Shown piece by piece: positions 52,801 to 60,204 of a stretch of 64,000 bases of DNA. A program made the position numbers and the translations under genes. A model generated the notes under the pieces. It had not been told where the DNA came from and made no database searches. It saw only the letters and a program-made list of their open reading frames with translations. The first letter of the stretch is position 1. Each line of letters starts with the position of its first letter. The stretch is from NCBI GenBank assembly GCA_900314925.1, contig OMXC01000006.1, forward strand, positions 62,001 to 126,000. The letters are read 5' to 3'. The stretch is from an uncultured Bacteroidales bacterium. GTDB lineage: Bacteria; Bacteroidota; Bacteroidia; Bacteroidales; P3.

Positions 52801-55410
52801 GCCGTATTCTATCCGGTAGTAGGCCTTGACACCCTTGTAGGCCGACCCCAGGCGGAAGGTGATGCGCTCGCCTGGGTGGGCGGTCGTCTTGTCCCGGTCT
52901 ACCCACAGCGCGGCATCGGTGCGCGCCATGCGGTCAGTCGGCGGGGTGAGCACGGTGTAGACGGTATCGGCCACGGTGTCCTGGCCGTCCAGCGCCCACG
53001 CCACAATGCGGTAGATGCCCCCTTGCAGATGTGGCAGACTCACATTGCCATCGGTTGCCGTTCCCGTCCAGAACCACTCAGCCGACCATTGTTTCCGGTT
53101 GTTTTCGTTAATATCATATATATACTGCGGGAAGCGGCGGCGGTAGTCGGCGCTGTCGATGGTTATATGCATTCCTTTGGTGAGCACCGCAGGGGCCAGG
53201 CACATGGTGTCGGGCCTGTGCAGTCGCACCACGCTCACCCCCACCCTGCCCTGCTGCGGCGTGCCGTTGACGTCGGTCAGCTCCACCCGCACTGACGGCA
53301 GTTCCCGCACGTCGGCCTGTATATCTTTCATCCTCACAAACAGACGCTGGTACCCCACACGCACGGTGGTCTCGGCGTCGTGGCTCTCGCCGTTGAGGTC
53401 GGTGACGGTGACCTGCACCGTGTAGTTGAAGACGGGCTTGGCGGAGAGCTCCACACTGCTGTCGGGCTCGGGGGTGAAGACCACCTGGAAGGTGCCGTCG
53501 GCGGCCGCCTCGGTCTCGCCTTGCGCCACCACGGTGCTCATGCTCGGCCCCCAGCGCCACATGCGCTGGCTCCGCGTCACGGTGTACTGCACCCGCGCGC
53601 CGCCGATGCTGACGCCGCTGTAGGCCGCCGCCATGCCCTGCACGGCATAGGGCCGGCCGAACTGCGGTGCAGCGCCCTCGGTCGAGAGGCTCACCATGAA
53701 GCGCGGCTGCTTGTACTCCTCGACCCGCAGGCCGAGCGCGTCGCTGCCGGTGCTGTCGCTCACCTGCACCGTCCAGTGCCCCGCCAGACGGTCGGTGGGC
53801 AGCGGCAGGGCGCAGTGGGCCGAGCCGAAGTCGTCGGTGGTGAGCTTGAGCTGCTGCACCTGCTGCCCGTTGGGGTCGGTGAGCGTCAAGGTGAATGTAT
53901 GGCCCGCAGCCAGCAGCTCGCCGTCGCGCCCGTCGGTGCGGTAGAGCAGCACGGCCACCTGCACCGTGTCGCCCGGGCGGTAGACAGGTCGGTCGCTGAC
54001 CATGTGGAACTGCGTTTTGTGCCCGTCGGTTGCCGTGTGGTTGTGACTGTAGGCCGATTGCACAAAGTTATAGCCGTCGCGCACGATGCGGATGATACTA
54101 TAGCGCGGCGGAATGCTGTCGAAGCGGTAGGTGCCGTCGGCAGCGGTGACGACGGTCTGCAACACCCGCTCATCCTGTTTGGGATAGTACTGCTTGGGTT
54201 GCACAAGCTGCACCTTTTGCCCCGCCACGGGGGCGCCAGTGGTGCGGTCCACCACCAGGCCGCGTCCGTCGGTGGTGTAGCGCAGGGCGATGTCGGTGAC
54301 GTGCAGCTCAACATAGGCCATCCCCTTGGCGAAGTGGGCCGTGGGAGCTAAGAGCAGGCGGTACTTGCCAGTCGGCAAAGCCGGCAGGGCGAAGGCCGCC
54401 GACGCCTCGCCGTAGGCGTCGGGCCGCGGCACATCGACGGTCCACTCATACAGGGCCCTCAACTTGGCCAGCTGCTCGTCGCTCATGTATTTCTCCGGCT
54501 CCTCGACGATGCGCAGGTGCATGCGGTCGAGGTTGGCGTATTCCACACCCATCAGCTCCTCGCGCTGCGGGGCCATGAAGCGCACCGCACGCGAAGGGCT
54601 GATGCGCGGCGCGGTGATCTGGCTGCGCAGGTTGGCACACTCCACGCCTCCTTCGCTCTTGGGGAAGAGGACAAGGGCGGTGTCGCAGTAGCGCACGGCC
54701 TGCACCAGGTCCTTCCGCTGCCAACGGCAGTGGTTAGCCGCTTTCAGGTAAAGCGCCGCCACCTGACCACTCTTCGTGCCACGGTACTTGTCGATATACT
54801 GTTGATATGTTGATATGTTGATACGTTGGTTGGGCACCGCCTCCATGAAGTCGAGCAGCCGCCGGTCGTGCCAGATGCGCACATCGTCCCTATCCCCTGC
54901 ATGCAGGGCGCAGAGACGCTGCTGCCACTCCACACGCTGCCGCGGGGTCAGCTCGCCGCGGTCCTGCATCATGACCACCAGCATGTCGTACACCGTGGGC
55001 GTCATGTTCTGCGCCTTGTCGCCCTCGTAGCAGAACTCGCGCACGGTCTCCACAGGCGTGCGCTGCAGCAGGGCGCTGTCGGCCAGCGCTGTGTCGTAGA
55101 CGCCGAGGAAGGCGTAGCAGAGGGCGCGGTCGACGCCGTCGAGCGACGGCAGCAGGGCGCGGTAGTGCGCCACGGCGCTGTCGTAGGCCTCCTCCTGGTA
55201 GCGGGCCGCGGCCATGGCCATATAGTAGGCCGCCGTAAGCCGCTGGCGGCCGGCGCCATTCTTGTTGTTGTACACGGCCTCGGCCTTGCCGTAGGCCGTC
55301 TTGTACGACCCGTCGTCGATGAGCCGCTGCACGCCCTTCCAGTCGGTCTGGGCGCATAAGGAAAACGCTGCCGCGCAGAGCGCCAGCAGCGTTACTATAG
55401 TCTTTTTCAT
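49888..55410 (-). CDS. Alpha-2-macroglobulin family protein
   Basis: This 1840-residue secreted giant has a signal peptide (LLALCAAAFSLCAQ), an N-terminal helical TPR-like region (~20-300), a carboxypeptidase-regulatory-like fold (DGTYRFDSIPPRYSI), an MG2 domain from ~472 (VSDRPVYRPGDTVQVAVLLY), further MG domains, the A2M core from ~1117 (APDVRTDSAGTATYRF, RWNVRGLAVTKDLKSG) and a C-terminal helical toroid (NADGGWAWMPEGKSSLWVTQ) and receptor-like domain. No thioester CxEQ motif is seen. Such proteins guard the periplasm against proteases. Two stretches near the C-terminus and residue 960 derive from tandem repeats. Confidence 0.9.
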   Translation of the reverse strand: MKKTIVTLLALCAAAFSLCAQTDWKGVQRLIDDGSYKTAYGKAEAVYNNKNGAGRQRLTAAYYMAMAAARYQEEAYDSAVAHYRALLPSLDGVDRALCYAFLGVYDTALADSALLQRTPVETVREFCYEGDKAQNMTPTVYDMLVVMMQDRGELTPRQRVEWQQRLCALHAGDRDDVRIWHDRRLLDFMEAVPNQRINISTYQQYIDKYRGTKSGQVAALYLKAANHCRWQRKDLVQAVRYCDTALVLFPKSEGGVECANLRSQITAPRISPSRAVRFMAPQREELMGVEYANLDRMHLRIVEEPEKYMSDEQLAKLRALYEWTVDVPRPDAYGEASAAFALPALPTGKYRLLLAPTAHFAKGMAYVELHVTDIALRYTTDGRGLVVDRTTGAPVAGQKVQLVQPKQYYPKQDERVLQTVVTAADGTYRFDSIPPRYSIIRIVRDGYNFVQSAYSHNHTATDGHKTQFHMVSDRPVYRPGDTVQVAVLLYRTDGRDGELLAAGHTFTLTLTDPNGQQVQQLKLTTDDFGSAHCALPLPTDRLAGHWTVQVSDSTGSDALGLRVEEYKQPRFMVSLSTEGAAPQFGRPYAVQGMAAAYSGVSIGGARVQYTVTRSQRMWRWGPSMSTVVAQGETEAAADGTFQVVFTPEPDSSVELSAKPVFNYTVQVTVTDLNGESHDAETTVRVGYQRLFVRMKDIQADVRELPSVRVELTDVNGTPQQGRVGVSVVRLHRPDTMCLAPAVLTKGMHITIDSADYRRRFPQYIYDINENNRKQWSAEWFWTGTATDGNVSLPHLQGGIYRIVAWALDGQDTVADTVYTVLTPPTDRMARTDAALWVDRDKTTAHPGERITFRLGSAYKGVKAYYRIEYGERQTLRSGWLTLGERLQEVTVDVDSTMLGGLTLSVSTMLHGQSFTESRTVDVPYSHKELKVEIASFRDKLLPGEQEEWTISVRSCELGVMSSLVMTMYDDALNTYGTPSWGLWPWRGHSTVGLSLYAPYLSYNSYNGAQWRNYNGSYPTVWSLVDALPHYWGGRGRIMYKTAMARNAAVVTTELAVVEDDVEEAMLDAVQTSAAGKAMAADKGMEVEEAEEALFSVVEKEPEVQLRQNLSTLAFFAPDVRTDSAGTATYRFTVPELLTRWNVRGLAVTKDLKSGTLSKTLVTAKPLMVQPNMPRFLRSGDSLSLMAKIVVSEQRSVAREVDVSLLLTDAATGDTLCRHTEHVLVKDAAQVMFDVEVPHDVYVATYRITAVADGMSDGEQGQVPVVSNRQAVTVSQAMYINGAGEKRYTMPEWLAGGDTRQPQLVAAEAVSDPVWLAVKSMPYLKSFENPSTLYLAEQLYVDGLGQRIAGRVDLAAAVKDSAVSRLAMNDDVKQTALQATPWLRDAESEEEQMRAVANYLDSAAMRVRHGKLVADLAGRQNADGGWAWMPEGKSSLWVTQAVLQKVKGENLDTRKALRFVDSEQQRYYERWIKPYIKKYKWQPTDIDYLYMRSLYGKAGTEAYKFYYANALKHYKEYDNLYTQAQLALIFHRHGDSKAALDLLRRLKEKALESDEMGMYWRDNRSGWYWYCRPIETQALLINAFAEITPKDTVAIGLMQQWLLKQKQTTHWGNSRATADAIGALMVKNDELRVKSGADAVMLTVFGTDMTAESKGAEGYRSQRWSGADLDALRANGSSDIVISKLDNPSAGGPAIAWGAVYYQFTDDLDKIPASESGITLRRTYQHEGPLKVGDRVKVRIDITCDRAMDYLELIDGRPSCVEPVSTRAGWRWSNGLGYYVTVNSTDTRCYVEHIDKGKYYFEYEVYVTNPGSFMTGVATMQCMYAPEFRATAPAQTLVVEP
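50486..50545. repeat. In-frame repeat in the macroglobulin gene
   Basis: GCGTCAGCCCCACTCTTAAC and the following CTCAGCTCATCATTCTTGAC match the topB insert (same GCGTCAGC spacer and same 21-nt unit, ~80 percent identical) and are read in frame as KNDELRVKSGADAV. A second heptad stretch occurs at 52527-52558. Confidence 0.75.
52527..52558. repeat. Second heptad stretch in the macroglobulin gene
   Basis: Four to five units near AACTCNT (CAT, CCT, CAC, CCT) run across codons of the segment RSCELGVMSSLV. The frame is kept. Confidence 0.75.
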
Positions 55411-55501
55411 ATCAGCGATTGGTGATTAGTGTGTAGTGATAAGTGATAAGTGATAAGTGTTAAGTGTTAACTGACCACTCTCAACTCCCAACTCCCAACT
55501 C
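55411..55501. repeat. Heptad repeats between macroglobulin and OmpA genes
   Basis: The 91-nt gap is almost wholly tandem 7-nt units: one block near ATAAGTG (55434-55468) and one near AACTCCC (55482-55500). The second block begins at the TGA of the OmpA-family gene. Confidence 0.85.
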
Positions 55502-56938
55502 TCACTCCGTCTTGCCTGTGATGATGAGTTCCACCTTGACGCCGCTGAAGCCGGCACCCTTGTCGAGGGCCGCGGCGGCGGCGCGCTTAATCTCGTTCTT
55601 GGTCATGCCCGCCGTGGTGATACGGTCGGCGGAGATGCCGTGGTCCACAAAATACTGCTTCACGGTCTTGGCCCTGTCGAGCGACAGCAGCATGTCGGCC
55701 TCGGCGTTGACGCCGTAACTCTGCACGAAGCCCTTCACCAGGAAGGTGACGTCGGGGTGGTTGAGGAACATGGCCACATACTGCATCAGCGCCGTGTCGG
55801 TGCCGGGGATGAGGGCAGCGTCGCCGTCCTCGAAGTACACATTCTTGATGGGGAACGACGAGCCGCGCTCCGTGCGCTCCATGTAGCTGAGCATGAGCGT
55901 GTCGCGCATCATCAGGTCGCTGGCGCTGAACTCGCGGTAGATGGAGAAGAAGCCGTCGCGCTTGGCGTAGAGGGTGTAGCTGAAGCCCGGGATGAACTTC
56001 ACCTTGCCGCCACGGTAGTGGGCGTCCTTCACGATGACGCGTTCGCCGCCCTGGCCGCCTTTCTCAAGTATCATCAGGTCGACGTCGACATAGCGCTTGC
56101 CCTTGCGGTCGTAGAAGAGCACCAGCGGCTCGTAGGCGTCGGCATGCACGCTGCAGGTGATGCTGTGCCCCTGGCCGCCCTCCGAGCGGTTGTCGAGCAC
56201 TATATAGTAAACCTCGCCCATACGCACCGGGATGGACTTGATGAAGCCTCCGAACTGTTTCTTGGTGAGCATGACGTCTTTGGCGTCGACGCTCATGCCT
56301 ATGGTAGCTTTGGGCTCCACAGGCAACACGAATTCAGGCTCTTCGGCAGCTTTCTTCTTCTTGGCTCCTGCATCGGCCTTGGCTTTCGGCTGGCGCTCCG
56401 CGGCCTTGAGGGCGGCGGCGGCCAGCGAGTTGCTGTCTACGGCGCCGAGGTTAACGGCCACAGGCGTCACCTTGTTGAGCAGCACCTGGTTGGAGAAGTA
56501 GACGCCCGTGTAGCGGTAGACGAGGAAGTCGTAGTCGTCCCACACGCTCTTCTGGGCGATGTTGATCTCCAGCTGTCCGTTGTAGGGGATGGTGATCTTG
56601 TACCACACCGAGTTGTGCTCGCGCTCGAAGATGTTGGGGTGAGCCTTGTCGGCCACCACCTCCTGCACACGGCCGGCACCGTAGGGGGGCGTCGTCGGAC
56701 CGTAGGTCTTGTCCATCTCCAACGGTATGGCGAAGAGACAGTCGCTGCTGTTGTAAGGCAGCTCAATGTCAGTGACAACGGGCACCGCAGGAGCTTCTGA
56801 CTTCTTCTTTTTGTTTTTGGTGGTCTGCGTGGTCTTGGCCTTGCCCGATTTCTTTTTCTTGTTCTGGGCCTGCAGGTCGGCAGCTCCGCCAAACACCAGT
56901 GCCACAGCCATTAATGCAACAAATATACGTTTCATCAT
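55502..56938 (-). CDS. OmpA-family protein with PPC-like N-terminal domains
   Basis: This 478-residue exported protein has a signal peptide (VALMAVALVFGGAADLQA), a Lys-rich linker (KKKKSGKAKTTQTTKNKKKK), two beta-rich halves that resemble pre-peptidase C-terminal domains (VWYKITIPYNGQLEINIA; VYYIVLDNRSEGGQG), then a C-terminal OmpA-like domain (IKNVYFEDGDAALIPGTD ... SLDRAKTVKQYFVDHGI). The usual peptidoglycan-binding Asp/Arg pair is partly recognisable (LSLDRAKTV). The ATG at 56938 is chosen, behind the -7 box at 56967-56974. It lies in the same direction upstream of the macroglobulin gene. Confidence 0.8.
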   Translation of the reverse strand: MMKRIFVALMAVALVFGGAADLQAQNKKKKSGKAKTTQTTKNKKKKSEAPAVPVVTDIELPYNSSDCLFAIPLEMDKTYGPTTPPYGAGRVQEVVADKAHPNIFEREHNSVWYKITIPYNGQLEINIAQKSVWDDYDFLVYRYTGVYFSNQVLLNKVTPVAVNLGAVDSNSLAAAALKAAERQPKAKADAGAKKKKAAEEPEFVLPVEPKATIGMSVDAKDVMLTKKQFGGFIKSIPVRMGEVYYIVLDNRSEGGQGHSITCSVHADAYEPLVLFYDRKGKRYVDVDLMILEKGGQGGERVIVKDAHYRGGKVKFIPGFSYTLYAKRDGFFSIYREFSASDLMMRDTLMLSYMERTERGSSFPIKNVYFEDGDAALIPGTDTALMQYVAMFLNHPDVTFLVKGFVQSYGVNAEADMLLSLDRAKTVKQYFVDHGISADRITTAGMTKNEIKRAAAAALDKGAGFSGVKVELIITGKTE

Positions 56939-56966
56939 GTACATTTTTACACAATATTTCAAAGTG

Positions 56967-56974
56967 CAAATATA
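56967..56974 (-). promoter_or_regulatory. -7 element for the OmpA-family gene
   Basis: TATATTTG followed by GCA on the minus strand, about 28 nt before the ATG at 56938. It may also drive the macroglobulin gene. Confidence 0.65.
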
Positions 56975-57081
56975 CGAAAAAAAACACATTTGGCAACTTT
57001 TTTTGAAAATTTAGCATTTAAAACAAAATGCGCTCAACGAGCCTGTTGATATATATTTTTACGCGGAACGAAAAGTTTTCG

Positions 57082-57089
57082 TATCTTTG
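57082..57089 (+). promoter_or_regulatory. -7 element for the APTRS-repeat gene
   Basis: TATCTTTG followed by CAG, 38 nt before the ATG at 57128; divergent from the OmpA-family promoter. Confidence 0.65.
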
Positions 57090-57127
57090 CAGCACTAATA
57101 TAGTGAACAAATAAAAGCCAACGCCCT

Positions 57128-58327
57128 ATGAAACGCATTGCAATTATAGCAGTTATGCTCTCGGCCATGATGACGGCCAACGCCACATCGGTGCTCTACT
57201 TCACGCGCAGCCAGGCTGAACGCGCGGTGAGCTACCTCAACCGCCAGAGCGAATTGATGATCTACTGCGGCTACGACTACGAGATAGAGACCTACGTGCT
57301 CCTCAACGAGGTGTGGGCCGAGCGGGTCAACTCGGCATTCTACGAGCTGTGGATCTACGGCTACGACGCCTACACGGGCGAGGAGATATACATGCCCATA
57401 GACCTGCAATGCATCTGGCTCTACAGCGCCGGCCGCATGTACAACGCGGCGCAGTACCTGCGGTTCCGCACCGACGGCCGCCTCAGGGTGCCGACGATAA
57501 CATGGACCGTGCCCGCCTACAACCACTACACGCGCGTCGTCCACCATCCGGGCTACCGCCGCACCTACCACTACGATGTGCACCGCCACGGCTGGATGCC
57601 GCCGGCACCGCCGGCCCCCGGCTACCACGGCCCTGCCACTCACCCGTACCACGCCTACTACCTGCGCGCCCCGCACACCCCCGCACCGCGGCCTGCCAGC
57701 ACCTGGACGCCGGGAGCGGAACGCCCGAGGATAGAACAACCGGCACAGGCCGGCTCCTCGTCGGGCGCACGCCCCACACCGACAGGCAGCAACAGCGGCC
57801 ACTCCGCGGGAGCCCCGGCGGCACAGCGCAGCGGCGCCGCCACCTCGGCGCCCACCCGCTCGGGCAGCGGCACGTCGGCAGCGCCCACGCGCGGCACCTC
57901 GACGCAGGGCAGCAACGGCAAGACCACGGCGCCGACACGCAGCAACAGCTCCTCAGCGGCCCCCACACGCAGCGGCTCGGCACCGAGCACGGCACCCACA
58001 CGCGGCACCTCGACGCAGAGCAGCAGCAACAAGAGCACCACCCCGACGCGCAGCAACAACAGCTCGGCAGCGCCCACGCGCAGCAGCTCGTCGTCGAGCG
58101 CGGCACCCACGCGCAGCACCTCGACACAGAGCAAGGACGTCAAGTCCACGACGCCCACACGCAGCAACAGCTCCGCCGCTCCCACGCGCAGCACCTCGAC
58201 ACAGAGCGACAACAGCAAGAGCGCAGCCCCGACGCGCTCGGCGGCTCCGACACGCAGCACCTCGACACAGAGCGACAACAGCAAGAGCGCCGCCCCGACG
58301 CGCTCGGCGGCCCCGACACGCAGATAA
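57128..58327 (+). CDS. Secreted protein with Ser/Thr/Arg-rich APTRS repeats
   Basis: This 399-residue protein has a signal peptide (MKRIAIIAVMLSAMMTANA). A ~150-residue N-terminal domain rich in Tyr/Trp (SYLNRQSELMIYCGYDYEIE, WIYGYDAYTGEEIYMPIDL) is followed by a His/Pro-rich linker. The last ~190 residues are a low-complexity tract of units such as APTRS-x-STQS-(D/S)N-(S/N)-K-(S/T)-(T/A), with Arg at regular intervals. The C-terminal tract is a candidate for Bacteroidetes O-glycosylation (D-S/T-A sites are few) or for binding anionic polymers. No relative was recognised. The repeat units are nearly identical at DNA level near the 3' end, so unit number can vary. Confidence 0.75.
   Translation: MKRIAIIAVMLSAMMTANATSVLYFTRSQAERAVSYLNRQSELMIYCGYDYEIETYVLLNEVWAERVNSAFYELWIYGYDAYTGEEIYMPIDLQCIWLYSAGRMYNAAQYLRFRTDGRLRVPTITWTVPAYNHYTRVVHHPGYRRTYHYDVHRHGWMPPAPPAPGYHGPATHPYHAYYLRAPHTPAPRPASTWTPGAERPRIEQPAQAGSSSGARPTPTGSNSGHSAGAPAAQRSGAATSAPTRSGSGTSAAPTRGTSTQGSNGKTTAPTRSNSSSAAPTRSGSAPSTAPTRGTSTQSSSNKSTTPTRSNNSSAAPTRSSSSSSAAPTRSTSTQSKDVKSTTPTRSNSSAAPTRSTSTQSDNSKSAAPTRSAAPTRSTSTQSDNSKSAAPTRSAAPTRR
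57840..58325 (+). repeat. Coding minisatellite of the APTRS protein
   Basis: Imperfect 30-60-nt units are repeated to the stop codon; the last two units are almost identical (58189-58260 and 58255-58325, each containing ACCTCGACACAGAGCGACAA). This makes copy-number change likely. Confidence 0.85.
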
Positions 58328-58356
58328 CCAACCTCAAACAACAATACACCAGCCCT

Positions 58357-59280
58357 ATGCCCAAACCCAGCGAACTGCCACTGGCCGCCGACGGCAGCCT
58401 CTACCACATACACCTCACCAGCGACACCTTGGCCGACAAGGTGTTGCTCGTTGGCGACCCCGAGCGCGTCGAGATGTTCAAGAGCATCTTCGACAGCGTG
58501 GAACACGAGAGCCGCAACCGCGAGCTGCACGCCCTGACGGGCAGCTACCACGGCACCCGCATGACGGCCCTCAGCACAGGCATGGGCTGCGACAACATCG
58601 ACATCGTCATGACAGAGCTCGACGCCGCGCTGAGAGTGGAACATGGGGCATGGAAGGCCGAGAGCGACCGCAAGCTGCAGATAGTGCGCATAGGCACCAG
58701 CGGCTCGCTGCAGGAGGACATAGACTGCGGCAGCCGTGTGGCCTCGGTCTGCGCCATCGGCTTCGACGGACTGATGAACTACTACAAAGAGTGGATCACA
58801 CCGCTGCCGGAGATGGAGCAGGCCTTCGCCGCCCACATGGAGCTTCCGGCCGGTGCGGCACGCCCCTACTATGTGCAGGGCAGCGCCACGCTGCTGGAGC
58901 TTGTGGCCCACGACATGCACCACGGCATCACGGCAACGGCACCGGGCTTCTACGGCCCGCAGGGACGCACGGTGAGGCTGCACCCGGCCATAGAGAACCT
59001 CAACGAGAGGCTGGCGTCGTTTGAATGGAGAGGCTACTCCCGCATGTTCAGGACCGGCAAGAAAGAGCGCCAGGCCCGCAACATAAAGGAGGTGAGAAGC
59101 CTCAGGGTGACAAACCTTGAGATGGAGACGTCGGCCATCTACGGCTTCAGCCACATGCTGGGACACGACGCGCTGACGGTGTGCCTCATCATCGCCAACC
59201 GCCCCAAAGGCACCTTCCTCAACGACTACCACGAGCCGATGCGCCAGCTGGTAGGCACCGTGGTGGAGCGGCTGGCGTGA
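58357..59280 (+). CDS. Nucleoside phosphorylase (uridine/purine type)
   Basis: This 307-residue enzyme of the NP-I family reads VLLVGDPERVEMFKSIFD, TALSTGMGCDNIDIVMTEL, IVRIGTSGSLQEDIDCGS and NLEMETSAIYGFSHMLGHDA, matching the phosphate/ribose-binding and base-binding motifs of uridine or purine nucleoside phosphorylases. It splits nucleosides with phosphate in salvage. The base specificity is not fixed here. The ATG at 58357 lies 29 nt after the preceding stop; the frame continues upstream through the repeat region, but that is not credible coding. Confidence 0.9.
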   Translation: MPKPSELPLAADGSLYHIHLTSDTLADKVLLVGDPERVEMFKSIFDSVEHESRNRELHALTGSYHGTRMTALSTGMGCDNIDIVMTELDAALRVEHGAWKAESDRKLQIVRIGTSGSLQEDIDCGSRVASVCAIGFDGLMNYYKEWITPLPEMEQAFAAHMELPAGAARPYYVQGSATLLELVAHDMHHGITATAPGFYGPQGRTVRLHPAIENLNERLASFEWRGYSRMFRTGKKERQARNIKEVRSLRVTNLEMETSAIYGFSHMLGHDALTVCLIIANRPKGTFLNDYHEPMRQLVGTVVERLA

Positions 59281-59313
59281 TACGGGTTATCGGTTATCGG
59301 ATATAGGTTATAG
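59281..59313. repeat. Short heptad repeat after the phosphorylase stop
   Basis: Four units near GGTTATC or GGTTATA begin within a few bases of the TGA, repeating the pattern of heptads at gene ends. Confidence 0.7.
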
Positions 59314-59314
59314 A

Positions 59315-59352
59315 ATAAAAAAAAAAGGCTGGCACTTTGACGGTGGCAGCCT
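59315..59352 (-). terminator. Terminator of the TerB/DnaJ gene
   Basis: Stem AGGCTG / CAGCCT with a GC-containing loop, followed on the minus strand by ten or more T. Confidence 0.75.
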
Positions 59353-59370
59353 CTTCTCTTTCTGGACATC

Positions 59371-60186
59371 TTACTTCATTGACGGGCGCCGCTGCTTGAT
59401 GGTGTCGTAGGCCTCGTTGATCTCCTTCATCTGCTCGGCGGCGTTGCGCTGCAGCTCTTCGCTCATGCCGGCGACCCTGTCGGGGTGGTATTTCATGGCC
59501 ATCTTGCGGTAGGCGCGCTTCACCTCGTCGTCGGTGGCGGAGCTGTCGATGCCGAGTACCTTGTAGGGGTCTTTGCCGTAGGAGGCCCTGCCGCCGCGCG
59601 ACGAGGAGCCGCCGCCGTAGCCGCTGCTGTAGGAGGAACCCACGTGGCGCTCGTAGATGGAGGTATAGTCGGACTGCGAGATGCCGAGATACTGGGCTAT
59701 GAGGCGCAGCATGTTGAGCTCGCTCTGCTGGAACTCGCCGTCGGCGCCGCCGATGCCGAAGAGGAAGTCGACCATGTGGTAGCGCGTGGTGTAGTCGGTG
59801 TTGACCTTGATCTGCATGCACACCTGGTCGATGGGGATGTCCCTGTCGACCATCTGCTGCAGCACTTTGAGCATCTCCTTGCCGCGCTCTTCGCCGTAGT
59901 TGGCGAGGAGGAACCGCTTGACGAAGTCGAGCTCGCTGCGCTTGACGTTGCCGTCGACCTTCATGACGGCGGCTATGAGTACCATCAACGCGGCGTTGAT
60001 GTCGGCCTGCGTGCCCGTGTTGTGGTAAGGGCCGCGGTGGGGAGTGTCGTCGGTGCCGAAGGAGCCGCTGCCGAGCTGCCGGTCGGGCGAGATGGCCTTG
60101 CCGAGGAAGTAGCCGAGAAGGGCGCCGATGGGGCCGGCGATGGCCCAGCCGAGGCCTGCAAACAACCATTTAGTGAAACCTGACAT
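59371..60186 (-). CDS. TerB/DnaJ-domain protein (DjlA-like)
   Basis: This 271-residue protein has a glycine-rich N-terminal segment that may anchor in the membrane (FAGLGWAIAGPIGALLGYFLG), a TerB-like all-helical acidic domain (INAALMVLIAAVMKVDGNVK; GADGEFQQSELNMLRLIAQY), a Gly/Ser linker and a C-terminal J domain (PYKVLGIDSSATDDEVKRAY) with the HPD tripeptide (YHPDRVAG). DjlA-type proteins stimulate DnaK at the membrane. The combination and length fit that family. The gene stands alone with its own terminator and lies 18 nt downstream of the GH3 gene. Confidence 0.9.
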   Translation of the reverse strand: MSGFTKWLFAGLGWAIAGPIGALLGYFLGKAISPDRQLGSGSFGTDDTPHRGPYHNTGTQADINAALMVLIAAVMKVDGNVKRSELDFVKRFLLANYGEERGKEMLKVLQQMVDRDIPIDQVCMQIKVNTDYTTRYHMVDFLFGIGGADGEFQQSELNMLRLIAQYLGISQSDYTSIYERHVGSSYSSGYGGGSSSRGGRASYGKDPYKVLGIDSSATDDEVKRAYRKMAMKYHPDRVAGMSEELQRNAAEQMKEINEAYDTIKQRRPSMK

Positions 60187-60204
60187 ATTGCTGAATATGA
60201 AGTG

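Noticed and set aside
57313..58356. A 348-codon open frame running through the APTRS repeats and continuing into the nucleoside phosphorylase, like a fusion protein
   Set aside because: It is the +2 shadow of a GC-rich, stop-poor repeat; the phosphorylase has a good ATG at 58357 and the APTRS frame has a signal peptide, promoter and typical codon use.
57658..59232. A 524-residue minus-strand frame opposite the repeat protein and phosphorylase
   Set aside because: Antisense shadow of the repeat; low-complexity VGAAE runs with no promoter or domain.
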